From JBDSTZ01 sp039927975 (lineage in GTDB: Bacteria; Pseudomonadota; Gammaproteobacteria; Burkholderiales; Burkholderiaceae_D): a stretch of DNA of 44,094 nucleotides. The translations under genes were made by a program, and so were the position numbers. Positions 15,198 to 24,425 of the stretch are shown piece after piece; the stretch's first letter is position 1; each line of letters starts with the position of its first letter. The stretch spans positions 1 through 44,094 of the forward strand of contig JBDSTZ010000463.1 in NCBI GenBank assembly GCA_039927975.1, given 5' to 3'. The notes beneath the pieces are model-generated. The model did no database searches. It was not told where the DNA came from and worked only from the letters and a program-made list of their open reading frames with translations.

Positions 15198-18134
15198 ATG
15201 CTCCCTTCCCGCTCAATCATCCGCTGCGCTGTCGCGCTGCTGCTCGCCTTCCAGGCCGCCGGCGCCCACGCGGCGGCCACGCAAGCAGGCCGCCACTTCG
15301 ACGCCACCACCGCCATTTACGAGACCGACCTGCTGCATACGAACCTGTCGGACAACATGAGCGTCGCGCTCACGCTGCAACCGTCGGCCGCCAGTCCCGA
15401 GGGCGCGGTGGTGTTCGACAAACTCACGCCAGGCACCAGGCAAGGCATGCGCCTCGAAATGGGCGCCGGCGGCACGCTGCGGCTGATCACCAGCGCACAG
15501 CAAGCGATCCAGACCGCCGCGCGCCTGGCCACCGACCGGCCGACCCAGGTTGTCGCCGCCTTCAACTCGCGCGAGCAGCTGATCGCCATCTACCTCGACG
15601 GCAAGGCGGCCGCCGTCATGCCGGTCGATCCCAAACGCCGCATCGACGCCACCAGCGCCCAGGCGCCGCTGCGACTGGGCGCCGACGCCCAGGGCGGCCA
15701 CCGCTTCGTCGGCGAGATCGGCTACCTGGCGGTCCACAACCACGCCTTGAACGCGGACGAAGCGGCGCGTCTGGCGTTGGCCTCCACGCCCTCTCCTGCC
15801 GACGCCTGGCAATTGACGCCGGCCAGCGGCGCGCGCATTGTCTCGAGCGGCGGCAAGGGCGTCCTGATCGTGCCGAGCGCCGTGCGCGCGGCCGCAGGCG
15901 CGCCGGCCAACGCACTGACGCTGTGGTATCCACGTCCCGCGCGCGAGTGGCTCGAATCGCTCCCGATCGGCAATGGCCGGCTTGGCGGCACGGTGTTCGG
16001 TGGCGTCGACCGCGAACGCATCCAGCTCAACGAAGACACCATCTGGAGCGGCAGTCCGTACGATCCGGCCAATCCCGATGCGCCGGCCGCCATGCCGGAG
16101 ATCCAGCGCCTGCTCTTCGCCGGCAAGCAAAAGGAGGCCGAAGAACTGACTTTGAAGTCGGCGATGGGCAAACCGATCAGGATGAGCAACTATCAAACAC
16201 TTGGCAGCCTGATGCTCGATTTCCCCGTCGCTCCGGGCGAAGTGACCGGCTACCGCCGCTCGCTCGACATCGACAACGCGGTCGCCACCACCGTGTTCGA
16301 GCGCGACGGCGTGCGCTACACGCGTGAAGTGTTCGCCAGCGCGCCCGACCAAGTGGTGGTGGTGCGCCTGTCGGCCGACAAGCCGGGCCGCATTTCATTC
16401 CGGGCGTCGATGCTGACCCCTTTCACCGACGCGGTGAGCGCGGTGGAAAACGGCCAGTTGCTGCTGGCCGGGCACGGCGGCGCCTTCAACGACAGGCCAG
16501 GCGCGATCCGCTTCCAGTCGCGCTTGAAGGTGCGCAACGAAGGCGGCGCGGTCAGCGCCGATGGCGCCGCGCTGGTGGTCGACAAGGCCGACGCGGTGAC
16601 GCTGCTGGTTGCGGCGGGCACCAACTTCGTCAACTACAAGGATATCGGCGCCGATCCTGCAGCGCGCGCCGCGCGCGATATCGACGGCGCCGCAGCCAGG
16701 CCATACGCCGCCCTGCGCGAGCGCCACGTGCGCGACTACCAGTCGCTGTTTCGCCGCGTCTCGCTCGATATCGGCAAGGGCCCGAATGCGCTGCTGCCGA
16801 CCGACGAGCGGATCCGCAAGATGGATGGCGGCGACACCGCGCTCGCCGCGCTGTACTTCCAGTTCGGCCGCTACCTGCTGATCTCGTCGTCGCGGCCAGG
16901 CAGCCAGCCGGCCAACCTGCAGGGGATCTGGAACGACGCCCTGACCGCCGCCTGGGGCGGCAAGTACACCATCAACATCAACACAGAGGAGAACTACTGG
17001 CCGGCCGAGACCACCAACCTGGCTGAATGCGCCGAGCCGCTGTTCCAGCTGATCCGCGACATCGCGGTCACCGGCCGCCGCACCGCCTCGGTGATGTACA
17101 AGGCCAAAGGCTGGGTCACCCACCACAACACCGACATCTGGCGCGCCACCGCGCCGATCGACGCGGCGGTCGGCATGTGGCCGACCGGTGGCGCCTGGCT
17201 CACCTCGCACCTGTGGGAACACTACCAGTTCTCCGGCGACCGCGCCTTCCTCGCCGACGCCTACCCGGTCTTCAAAGGCGCCAGCGAATTCTTCCTCGAC
17301 ACCCTGGTGCCCGAGCCGGGCCATCAATGGCTGGTGACCTCGCCCTCGATGTCGCCCGAGCACGGCGGCCTGGTGGCAGGACCGACGATGGACATGTCGA
17401 TCCTGCGCGACCTGTTCGCCCAGACCGCCGGCGCCAGCGAGATCCTCGGCCTCGACCCGGCCTTCCGCCAGAGCGTGCTGGCCACCCGCGCGCGCCTGGC
17501 GCCGTTCCAGGTCGGCCGCTTCGGCCAGTTGCAGGAATGGCTGCAGGACCTCGACGGCGAAAACGACCGCCACAAGCACAACTCGCATCTGCACGGGATG
17601 TATCCGAGCGCGCAAATCACGCCCGACACCGATCCGGCCATCTACGCGGCGGCCAAACAATCACTGCTCAAACGTGGCATGGGCGGCACTGGCTGGTCGT
17701 TGGCGTGGAAGGAAAACCTGTGGGCGCGCGCCGGCGACGGCGACCGCGCCTACACCCTGCTCTCGACCCAGATCGCTCCGCCGAAGGATGGCAATGGCGG
17801 CACCTTTCCGAACATGTTCGACGCCCATCCGGCGCCGTTCCAGATTGACGGCAATTTCGCCGCCACCGCCGCCGTCGCCGAAATGCTGCTGCAATCGCAC
17901 CGCGGCTTCGTGCACCTGTTGCCGGCGCTGCCGGCGGCCTGGCCGAACGGCGCGGTCAAGGGTTTGCGCGCACGCGGCGGTTACGAAGTCGACATCGCCT
18001 GGAAGGACGGCAAGCTGACCAGCGCCAGGGTGCGTTCGCTGCTCGGCAAGCCGCTCAAGCTGCGGTATGGCGAGACCGCGCGCGAGTTCGCGCTGGCCGC
18101 CGGCGCGACGCTGGAATGGAACGGGCATCCCTGA
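15198..18134 (+). CDS. GH95 glycoside hydrolase (alpha-L-fucosidase type) with N-terminal LamG-like domain
   Basis: 978 residues with a signal peptide ending near AGAHAA (about 27). A jelly-roll LamG-like domain occupies about 30-200. The GH95 module runs from about 235 to the end: LTLWYPRPAREWLESLPIGN and IQLNEDTIWSGSPYDP in the N-terminal beta domain; NINTEENYWPAE (about 593-604), TSPSMSPEHGG (about 714-724) and FQIDGNFAATA (about 880-890) in the (alpha/alpha)6 barrel. By family knowledge these hold the catalytic Asn, Glu and Asp. GH95 enzymes release alpha-1,2-L-fucose or L-galactose. Substrates with pectin-degrading neighbours could be xyloglucan or rhamnogalacturonan side chains; this is inference. 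Location is probably periplasmic or secreted. Start supported by AAGAAGG. Full length for the family. Confidence 0.92.
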   Translation: MLPSRSIIRCAVALLLAFQAAGAHAAATQAGRHFDATTAIYETDLLHTNLSDNMSVALTLQPSAASPEGAVVFDKLTPGTRQGMRLEMGAGGTLRLITSAQQAIQTAARLATDRPTQVVAAFNSREQLIAIYLDGKAAAVMPVDPKRRIDATSAQAPLRLGADAQGGHRFVGEIGYLAVHNHALNADEAARLALASTPSPADAWQLTPASGARIVSSGGKGVLIVPSAVRAAAGAPANALTLWYPRPAREWLESLPIGNGRLGGTVFGGVDRERIQLNEDTIWSGSPYDPANPDAPAAMPEIQRLLFAGKQKEAEELTLKSAMGKPIRMSNYQTLGSLMLDFPVAPGEVTGYRRSLDIDNAVATTVFERDGVRYTREVFASAPDQVVVVRLSADKPGRISFRASMLTPFTDAVSAVENGQLLLAGHGGAFNDRPGAIRFQSRLKVRNEGGAVSADGAALVVDKADAVTLLVAAGTNFVNYKDIGADPAARAARDIDGAAARPYAALRERHVRDYQSLFRRVSLDIGKGPNALLPTDERIRKMDGGDTALAALYFQFGRYLLISSSRPGSQPANLQGIWNDALTAAWGGKYTININTEENYWPAETTNLAECAEPLFQLIRDIAVTGRRTASVMYKAKGWVTHHNTDIWRATAPIDAAVGMWPTGGAWLTSHLWEHYQFSGDRAFLADAYPVFKGASEFFLDTLVPEPGHQWLVTSPSMSPEHGGLVAGPTMDMSILRDLFAQTAGASEILGLDPAFRQSVLATRARLAPFQVGRFGQLQEWLQDLDGENDRHKHNSHLHGMYPSAQITPDTDPAIYAAAKQSLLKRGMGGTGWSLAWKENLWARAGDGDRAYTLLSTQIAPPKDGNGGTFPNMFDAHPAPFQIDGNFAATAAVAEMLLQSHRGFVHLLPALPAAWPNGAVKGLRARGGYEVDIAWKDGKLTSARVRSLLGKPLKLRYGETAREFALAAGATLEWNGHP

Positions 18135-18145
18135 GAAGTTCGGCG

Positions 18146-18175
18146 CGCGCTGAACGTGCTGACGCGCTGAACGTG
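18146..18175. repeat. Short direct repeat after the GH95 gene
   Basis: CGCGCTGAACGTG occurs at 18146-18158 and again at 18163-18175, separated by CTGA (17-base period), in the 133-base spacer between the convergent GH95 and pectate lyase genes. No intrinsic terminator was seen in this spacer. Confidence 0.7.
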
Positions 18176-18267
18176 ATATGCGGCGAGCCCTGTGTTCCAT
18201 GCCCGCCGCGCTACCAATACAGCCGGCCCGCATCGCCGCCGCGCCGCTTTCGACGTGTGGGCGACGC

Positions 18268-19524
18268 CTATTCGGCCGCGCCCTTCCCGCCGCGCTGACG
18301 CCAGGCCGCGTAATCGGCGAGCGCCCGCGCGCTGCTGGTGCCATACCAGGCGTAGCCGTTGCGCCGCTCGGCCGAGATCTCCGTCACGTCGTCATGAATG
18401 CTCAAATCGCGGTCGCCAAAAATGGGCAGGCCGGTCTCCAGGCTGTAGTAGCGCGCCCACAGCAGCGGCGCGCCCGGCGTATCGACCAGCGTCGCGCCCT
18501 GCGCGCCACGCACCCAGGCTTTATCCTTCAAGGCGTTCGCCTTCAACCACGTGACGCCCGCTTCAATGGCCGCCACCACCTGCGGTGACGGGCGCTCGAT
18601 CGTCATCAGGTACGACAGCATGCCGGCGCTTTCGGCGCTGGCGAGCGAGATCGGCTCGAAATTGCGCGCCGCGACCGGCAGCAGGGTGATCGCATCGTGC
18701 TGCTGTCCCCACACCGTCAGCCGTCCTCCCACCCGCACCTGGCTGGCCAGCATACAGGCAATCGCCTGGCGTTCGGCCTCGCCGGCGCGCGCCCGCAAGG
18801 CGGCCGGCACGAAGGCGAATTCGCCCTTGCCCTTGGCCACCTGCGCGAGCAGGCTGACGATGTCGTTCATCGCGTTATCGTTGTAGGTGACCGCGTCGTG
18901 ATAACTGCCCTGCAGCGGATACACCTGCGGCCAGCCGCCGTTCGGATACTGCGCATTGAAGATGTAGTCGAGGCCGCGCAGGAAGCTGGCACGATATGCC
19001 TCGCCCTCCTTGGGCGGTAACTGCGCCGCGACGCGCGCCAGGAACATCATCTCGGTGGTGGTGGCGTTATTGTCGAAGGTGCCGACCCAGTTCCACGGCT
19101 CCGCCGCCACCCCCTCGTGGCCGGGCGCGTACGACTGGCCAGGCTGGCGCGGGGCGCCGTCGCGCGGCATGTTCTTGCTCCAGCCGCCGGCCGGGGTCTG
19201 GAAGCTGAGGATCACCTCGGCCACATGGCGCGCTTCGGCCGAAGCGTACCACTCGGCCGGGCGCTTGAGCGGCATCGACCTGGCGCCGGACCCGCTCTCG
19301 CGCACGACGGGGATGGGGCCGGTCGGCTTCTCGGCCGCCAGCGCGGCCTTGTCCGCTGCGAGCAGGGTGCGCGAGCGCGCCAGGTAGGCCAGCCAGTCCG
19401 CCTTGCCGGCCACCCTCGCCTCGCTCAGAGGCGTGGCGGGCACCACATGACCGACCACGGCGGCGCCGGCGAAAGCCGGCAGGGCGAGCGTTGCCGCCGC
19501 GAGAATGAGGCGCACAGGACGCAT
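18268..19524 (-). CDS. Pectate lyase, PL10 family
   Basis: 418 residues with a signal peptide (MRPVRLILAAATLALPAFAGA). Family PL10 pectate lyases cleave polygalacturonate by calcium-dependent beta-elimination. Family features visible are ILSFQTPAGGWSKNMPRD, GTFDNNATTTEMMFLARV (with the conserved Asp/Asn block), FNAQYPNGGWPQVYPL, YNDNAMNDIV and the C-terminal IHDDVTEISAERRNGYAWYG, covering about residues 100-410 with an (alpha/alpha) toroid fold. The start at 19524 is preceded by AAGGA about 8 bases away; the 18-codon upstream extension has no signal-peptide character. It converges with the GH95 gene. A dyad resembling uronate-regulator sites lies about 85 bases upstream. Likely periplasmic or secreted. 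Confidence 0.93.
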   Translation of the reverse strand: MRPVRLILAAATLALPAFAGAAVVGHVVPATPLSEARVAGKADWLAYLARSRTLLAADKAALAAEKPTGPIPVVRESGSGARSMPLKRPAEWYASAEARHVAEVILSFQTPAGGWSKNMPRDGAPRQPGQSYAPGHEGVAAEPWNWVGTFDNNATTTEMMFLARVAAQLPPKEGEAYRASFLRGLDYIFNAQYPNGGWPQVYPLQGSYHDAVTYNDNAMNDIVSLLAQVAKGKGEFAFVPAALRARAGEAERQAIACMLASQVRVGGRLTVWGQQHDAITLLPVAARNFEPISLASAESAGMLSYLMTIERPSPQVVAAIEAGVTWLKANALKDKAWVRGAQGATLVDTPGAPLLWARYYSLETGLPIFGDRDLSIHDDVTEISAERRNGYAWYGTSSARALADYAAWRQRGGKGAAE

Positions 19525-19608
19525 GATGGATTCCTTGTTGAAGTGGACAGACCGGTGGACCGGCGGGATGCGATGCATGCTGGATCGAGCATGAGTTCAT
19601 CCTATTAA

Positions 19609-19621
19609 TTGGCCGGACCAA
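19609..19621. promoter_or_regulatory. TTGG-N5-CCAA dyad upstream of pectate lyase
   Basis: TTGG CCGGA CCAA sits about 85 bases upstream of the pectate lyase start codon. FadR-type GntR uronate regulators such as ExuR/UxuR bind TTGG-N4-CCAA type sites, so this one-base-longer dyad could serve a related regulator. No such regulator gene is in the window. No matching site was found upstream of the GH28, GH95 or heparinase-type genes. Confidence 0.35.
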
Positions 19622-19681
19622 AGTCAACGACCACGCGCCGCATTGGTGCGGATTGGGCGAATCGCGTGTCGACAGCGGCGT

Positions 19682-21130
19682 TCAGTGTGGCGGAACGGCG
19701 TACATACCAATCAAGATGACGCGCACCCGCGCCAGCGCCGGCCCGATATCGAGCGTGTCGATCGCGCCGTAACCGAGCAGCAGTCCCTGGCGCGGCGGCG
19801 CTTCGCTATAAAACGGCGCCAGTGAATACAGGCCTACCCCGGCGCGCCGTGCCAGCATGACCAGGCGCTCGACGTCGAGCCCTGCGCCGGCGATGGCGGC
19901 CAGGTGAAAGCCGGCCACCGCCGGCACGAGCGTGAACCACGGCGCCAGTTCGGCCGCGAACACCTGCAACAGCGCCTCGCGCCGGCCGGCGTAAATATCG
20001 TGGCCGCGCCGGATATGCCGCAGCAGTGAACCGTCGTCGATGAACCTGGCCAGCGCGTGCTGGGTCAGGGTGGCGGTGTGCCAGTCGCTCAGATGCTTGG
20101 CGACCCGCAGCGCCGGCAGGATGGCCGCCGGCGCCACCACATAACCGATCCGCAGTGTCGGCAGCACCACTTTCGACAGCGTGCCGACAAACGCCACCAC
20201 GCCGTCCCGGTCCATGCTTTGCAGCGAATCGGCAGGCCGCCCCTCGTAGCGAAATTCGCTGTCGTAATCGTCCTCGATGATCACCGCGCCGATCTCTTTT
20301 GCGCGCGCCAGCAGGGCGCGCTTGCGCGCCTCGCTCATCGGCATACCGAGCGGGAACTGGTGCGCCGGGGTCACGTAGATCAGGCGCGCATCGGCCGGAA
20401 TGCGTTCGACCACGATGCCCTCGGCGTCGACCGGCACATGCGCCACGCGCGCGCCCTGGCTCTGGAACAGCAGGCGCGCCACCGGATAGCCGGGATCCTC
20501 AAGCGCCACGCAGGCGCCCGGTTCGAGCAGGATCCGGCCGAGCAGGTCGAGCGCCTGCTGCGCACCGTTGGTGACGACCAGCTGCGCCGCCTCGCAACGC
20601 ACGCCGCGCGCGAAGGCGGCGTGCCGCGCCAGCGCCTCGCGCAGGGCCGGCACCCCTTCGGTGGGGGCGTAGCGGGCGCCCTCCGCCTTCTCCTGGCGCA
20701 GACCGTGCAGAATGCAGCGCCGCCAGTCATCCTGAGGAAAATGCTGGGCCGCCGGCGCGCCGCCGATAAAGTCGAACCGCACACCGCCATCCTGCTGCGG
20801 CGCGCGCAAGGGGCTGTCGAGCGCTTCCCACCTGGCCAGCGTGGCCTGTCCGGCCAGCGCCGCGGCAGGGGCGCTGGCCGCACGCGCCGCGCCCGGCGCA
20901 CTGACAAAGGTGCCGCGCCCGGCCTGGCCGACCAGCAGCTGTTCGTAGCCCAGGCGCTGGTACGCTTCGGCGACCGGCTTGCGCGAAATGCCCAGCTGGG
21001 CGGCCAGCAACCGCGTCGGCGGCAGCTGCTGGCCATCCGCGAGACGGCCCGAACGGATCGCCTCGCTCAACTGGCGATACACCTGTCCGGACAAGTCCTT
21101 GCTGCCGACGATAATGAGGTGAAGCTCCAT
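19682..21130 (-). CDS. MocR/PdxR-type regulator (GntR HTH fused to aminotransferase-like domain)
   Basis: 482 residues. An N-terminal GntR winged helix-turn-helix (about 10-75: GQVYRQLSEAIRSGRLADGQ, then LPPTRLLAAQLGISRKPVAEAYQRL) is joined by a linker to a fold-type I aminotransferase domain (about 115-480). The PLP-binding lysine is Lys320 in GTLSKVVLP, with the upstream IIEDDYDSEFRY block typical of the family. MocR proteins use PLP or amino-acid-like ligands to switch transcription and often regulate a divergent neighbour; here that is the AhpD-like gene 156 bases away. The start MELHLIIVG is preferred over one 18 codons upstream because it begins at the domain edge. The regulated pathway is not evident. 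Confidence 0.92.
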   Translation of the reverse strand: MELHLIIVGSKDLSGQVYRQLSEAIRSGRLADGQQLPPTRLLAAQLGISRKPVAEAYQRLGYEQLLVGQAGRGTFVSAPGAARAASAPAAALAGQATLARWEALDSPLRAPQQDGGVRFDFIGGAPAAQHFPQDDWRRCILHGLRQEKAEGARYAPTEGVPALREALARHAAFARGVRCEAAQLVVTNGAQQALDLLGRILLEPGACVALEDPGYPVARLLFQSQGARVAHVPVDAEGIVVERIPADARLIYVTPAHQFPLGMPMSEARKRALLARAKEIGAVIIEDDYDSEFRYEGRPADSLQSMDRDGVVAFVGTLSKVVLPTLRIGYVVAPAAILPALRVAKHLSDWHTATLTQHALARFIDDGSLLRHIRRGHDIYAGRREALLQVFAAELAPWFTLVPAVAGFHLAAIAGAGLDVERLVMLARRAGVGLYSLAPFYSEAPPRQGLLLGYGAIDTLDIGPALARVRVILIGMYAVPPH

Positions 21131-21286
21131 TGCTAGCGTTGGGTCCGTGCCTGGGGATCCCATCTTAGCCCAAGGCTGTGTCACTGACCAGCCATTGGCC
21201 CCGGCGCTTTTGCCCGGATTGGCTACCTGCGGGCGCCGCGCCGCAACCTACAATTGCCGCAGCCCCCTCGACATCAAAGGACCATC

Positions 21287-21730
21287 ATGAGCACCCGATT
21301 CAACTTCTACGCCGCCTCGCCCGACGCCATGAAAGCGTTGATCACCCTGGACGGCGCCATCAACAAGCTGGGCATCGATCCCATGCTGCTCGACCTGGTC
21401 AAGCTGCGCGCCTCGCAGATCAACCAATGCGCCTACTGCGTGGACAGCCACAGCAACGATCTGCGCAAGGCCGGAGAAACCGAAAGGCGCCTGCAATGCG
21501 TGTCGGTGTGGCGCGAGACACCCTTCTTCACCGAGCGCGAACGCGCCGCGCTGGCCTGGACCGAATCGCTGACCCTGCTGGCGCAAACCCACGCCCCCGA
21601 CGAGGACTTCGCGCTGCTCCAGGCCCATTTCAGCGAAAAGGAAATGGTCGACCTGACGCTGGCCATCTCGACCATCAACACCTGGAACCGCTTCGGCGTG
21701 GGCTTTCGCAAGTTGCCGATGGCGGAATAA
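21287..21730 (+). CDS. Carboxymuconolactone decarboxylase/AhpD-family protein
   Basis: 147 residues. The CxxCxxxH redox motif is Cys48-Ala-Tyr-Cys51-Val-Asp-Ser-His55, as in AhpD-type alkylhydroperoxidases, and MDLTLAISTINTWNR-like helices follow (VDLTLAISTINTWNRF, about 125-140). The cysteines suggest a peroxidase or disulfide-reductase role rather than the lactone decarboxylase. AAAGGA at 21276-21281 supports the start. It is divergent from a MocR-type regulator, a common pairing, so it is probably under its control. Monocistronic. Confidence 0.92.
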   Translation: MSTRFNFYAASPDAMKALITLDGAINKLGIDPMLLDLVKLRASQINQCAYCVDSHSNDLRKAGETERRLQCVSVWRETPFFTERERAALAWTESLTLLAQTHAPDEDFALLQAHFSEKEMVDLTLAISTINTWNRFGVGFRKLPMAE

Positions 21731-21910
21731 GCCGGCGCGCTGGCGCGGCTTCAAACGGCGCGCCGCCTTCCCGGGCGGGCGCGCCCGCTTGAGCGACATC
21801 AACCGACATCGGCAACGCGGCCGTATGATCGACCGTCGCCCGCCTTAGCGCAAAGCCATGGCCATTTTTTTTCATCAATGTTTACCGCGTTTCAACCGTA
21901 GCGAGCCGTC

Positions 21911-23344
21911 ATGAGCATGGCGTCGAGCGTGCGGTGGGTCGCCCTCGCGCAAGGCGCGCGGGTGGGCTCACAACTGGTCAGCCTGGTGGTGCTGGCGCGC
22001 CTGCTGCCCCCGCAAACCTACGGCCTGATCGCCATGGCCATGACGGTGACCAACCTGGCCTTCATGTTCCGCGAGCTGGGCACCATGGCCACCATTGTCC
22101 AGCGCCCGGTGCTGGGCGAACGACTCAAAAGCACGCTGTACTGGGTCAACGTCGCACTCGCGCTGGCAATCGCCGCCGCCATGGTGGCGCTGGCCGGCCC
22201 CATTTCCATCGCTTATGGCGAACCCGAACTGGTGCCCATCGTTCGCGTGCTCGCCCTGAGCGTACCGTTGTCGAGCATCGCCGCCGTGCAGCAGGCGCTG
22301 ATGGAACGCGACTCGCAATTTCGCACGCTGGCGCGCATCGAGGCCGTCAGCGCGGTGGCCGGCGTACTGACGGCCATCGCCATCGCGGCCAATGGCGGCG
22401 GCGCCTGGAGCCTGGTCTGGCAGATGCTGGTGCTGACCGGGCTGACCGCGCTGCAATCCTGGCGCGCGAGCGCTTGGCGGCCGCGCCGTCTGTTCGACCT
22501 CGCCGAGCTGCGCACCATTTTCGGCTTTGTCGGCAACTACTCGCTGTTCCAGTTCGTCACCTACCTCCAGCGCAACGCCGACAGCGTCATCGTCGGCAAA
22601 ACGCTCGGCTCGGCCACGCTCGGCGTGTATGCGATGGCGTCGAAGGTCATGCTATTTCCGCTCCAGAACATCACCGGCATCGCCACCCGCGTGCTGCTGC
22701 CAGCCATGAGCCGGCGCCAGCACGCCGGCGCCGAGCTGGGCGCCCTGTTCCTGCGCGCCGGCGCCGCCATTTCCATGCTCACCGCGCCACTGATGGCCGG
22801 CCTGTACTACTTGCGCGCGCCGTTCGTCGACCTGGTGTTCGGCCCGCGCTGGCACGAGGCGGCAGGCCTCTTGCAATGGCTGGCGCCGAGCGGCTTTATC
22901 CAGTCGCTGCACGCCCCCACCACCGCCCTGCTGCTCGCACTGGGCAAGGCCAGCCTCCTGCTGCGCCTGTCGCTTCTGAACACGGTGGTGCAAGTGGCAT
23001 GCCTGTTGCTGGCGGTGCGCTGGGGCTTGCGCGGCGCCGGCGCCGGCATCCTGGCGGCCAGTTGCCTGATGCTCGCGCCCGCGCTGGCCTGCGTGATGTC
23101 CTCGCTCAAGCTGGCGCCCCTGACCGTGCTGGCGGAACTGGGCAAGCCGGTGCTGGCCGCCGCCTTCATGCTGCTGGCGTTGGCGTTGCTCGACACCATG
23201 GCCGTCACGGCCGGCCTGGGCAAGCTCTTGTCCTTTGCCGTGAACGTGGCCGCCGGCGCGCTGGCCTACGTCTTCGCCCTGCTGGTGCTGCTGCGCCAGG
23301 ACATGACCGACATGCGCGCCCTGTTCCGGCTGCGCCAGGCCTAG
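21911..23344 (+). CDS. Wzx-type polysaccharide flippase
   Basis: 477 residues, strongly hydrophobic, with about 12-14 predicted membrane segments. It fits the polysaccharide transport (PST/MOP) family, nearest in feel to WzxC/colanic acid types: VRWVALAQGARVGSQLVSLV at the N-terminus, RLLPPQTYGLIAMAM, and a central FGNYS-like block GFVGNYSLFQFVTYLQRNAD followed by GKTLGSATLGVYAMA. It would flip undecaprenyl-linked repeat units to the periplasm. It is the first gene of the plus-strand exopolysaccharide run and ends 7 bases before the GT2 start, suggesting an operon. The ribosome site is weak, and about 180 spacer bases precede it without a clear promoter. Confidence 0.9.
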   Translation: MSMASSVRWVALAQGARVGSQLVSLVVLARLLPPQTYGLIAMAMTVTNLAFMFRELGTMATIVQRPVLGERLKSTLYWVNVALALAIAAAMVALAGPISIAYGEPELVPIVRVLALSVPLSSIAAVQQALMERDSQFRTLARIEAVSAVAGVLTAIAIAANGGGAWSLVWQMLVLTGLTALQSWRASAWRPRRLFDLAELRTIFGFVGNYSLFQFVTYLQRNADSVIVGKTLGSATLGVYAMASKVMLFPLQNITGIATRVLLPAMSRRQHAGAELGALFLRAGAAISMLTAPLMAGLYYLRAPFVDLVFGPRWHEAAGLLQWLAPSGFIQSLHAPTTALLLALGKASLLLRLSLLNTVVQVACLLLAVRWGLRGAGAGILAASCLMLAPALACVMSSLKLAPLTVLAELGKPVLAAAFMLLALALLDTMAVTAGLGKLLSFAVNVAAGALAYVFALLVLLRQDMTDMRALFRLRQA

Positions 23345-23351
23345 GAATGCC

Positions 23352-24425
23352 ATGGCCACCGTCGATATCCTCCTGCCGGTCAAGAACGGCGCGCCTTATC
23401 TGGCCGAGGCGATCGACAGCGTGCGCGCGCAAACCTTTGGCGACTGGCGCCTGCTGGTGCTCGACCACGGATCCACCGACGGCAGCCTGGCGCTGAGCCA
23501 CCGCTACGCCGAAACCGACCGCCGCATCGTGCTGCACCGTCTGCCCAACGCGGTCGGCCTGTCGGGCCTGCTCAATGCCGGCCTGGCCTTGTCAGATTGC
23601 CGCTACGCCATGCGGCTCGACGCCGACGACGCCTGCCTGTCCGACCGCATCGCGCACACTCTTGCGGCATTCGCCTGCCACCCTGGCGTGGCGGTGGTGG
23701 GCGGACAGGCCGACCTGATCGACGCCAGGGGCGCCAGCTTCGGCCGCCTGCGCCTGCCGGTGGGCAGGCAGCGGATCGGCGTCGCCAGCCTGTTTCGCAA
23801 TCCCTTCTCCCACCCTGCCCTGACGATGGACCGGATCGAACTAGACCGGCTGGGCGCCCGCTACGGCGCCGACTTCCTGCGCGTGCTGCCGCCCGCGCAC
23901 AGCATGCGGGTCGACGGTCTGGCCGAGGACTACTTCATGTTCGGCCAACTGGCGATACTGGGCAAGTGCGTCAACCTCGACCAGCGGCTGATCCGCTATC
24001 GCTGGCATGGCGGAAATATCAGCGTGACCCGGGTGAACGAGCAAATGCGCTTGTCGCTGGCCATCTCGCGCTTTCTGGCCCGCTCGCTGTGCGCCATGCA
24101 CGACCTGCCCATGTTCGACCCGGCGCCCTTCTGCAATCATGGAGGCCGATTGTTCGACATGGGCCGCGCCAGCCGTTTCGACGAGGCCTACGGCGCCATG
24201 GCTGCCAGCCTGCTGCGGCTGCATGGCGGCGCCGAAGAAGTCCAGCGCGAACTGCGTTTCCGGCGTGTGCTCGCCAACCGCTCGCTGCCGCGCATGATGG
24301 CCCGCTACGCGCGCTTTCGCCGCCGCGACACGGTGGAATCGGGCGAATGGTTCGCCATCAAATCCTGGCTGCTGCGCGGCATGCCGGGGCGAGCCTGTAC
24401 ACCTGCCACCGCGCTGACCACATGA
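23352..24425 (+). CDS. Family 2 glycosyltransferase
   Basis: 357 residues, soluble or peripheral. The GT-A fold begins at once with VDILLPVKNGAPYLAEAIDS and VLDHGSTDGS, and the metal/UDP-binding motif is DADD in MRLDADDACLSDRI (about 90). The C-terminal ~120 residues are less conserved. It probably adds one sugar to the lipid-linked repeat unit made by this locus; donor and acceptor are unknown. It lies 7 bases after the flippase gene and overlaps the polymerase gene by 4 bases (ATGA), so the genes are co-translated. Confidence 0.9.
   Translation: MATVDILLPVKNGAPYLAEAIDSVRAQTFGDWRLLVLDHGSTDGSLALSHRYAETDRRIVLHRLPNAVGLSGLLNAGLALSDCRYAMRLDADDACLSDRIAHTLAAFACHPGVAVVGGQADLIDARGASFGRLRLPVGRQRIGVASLFRNPFSHPALTMDRIELDRLGARYGADFLRVLPPAHSMRVDGLAEDYFMFGQLAILGKCVNLDQRLIRYRWHGGNISVTRVNEQMRLSLAISRFLARSLCAMHDLPMFDPAPFCNHGGRLFDMGRASRFDEAYGAMAASLLRLHGGAEEVQRELRFRRVLANRSLPRMMARYARFRRRDTVESGEWFAIKSWLLRGMPGRACTPATALTT

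Noticed and set aside
21855..21875. Terminator at the T-run before the flippase gene
   Set aside because: The T-run follows only a GCCATGGC palindrome with no loop, so no stable hairpin can form.
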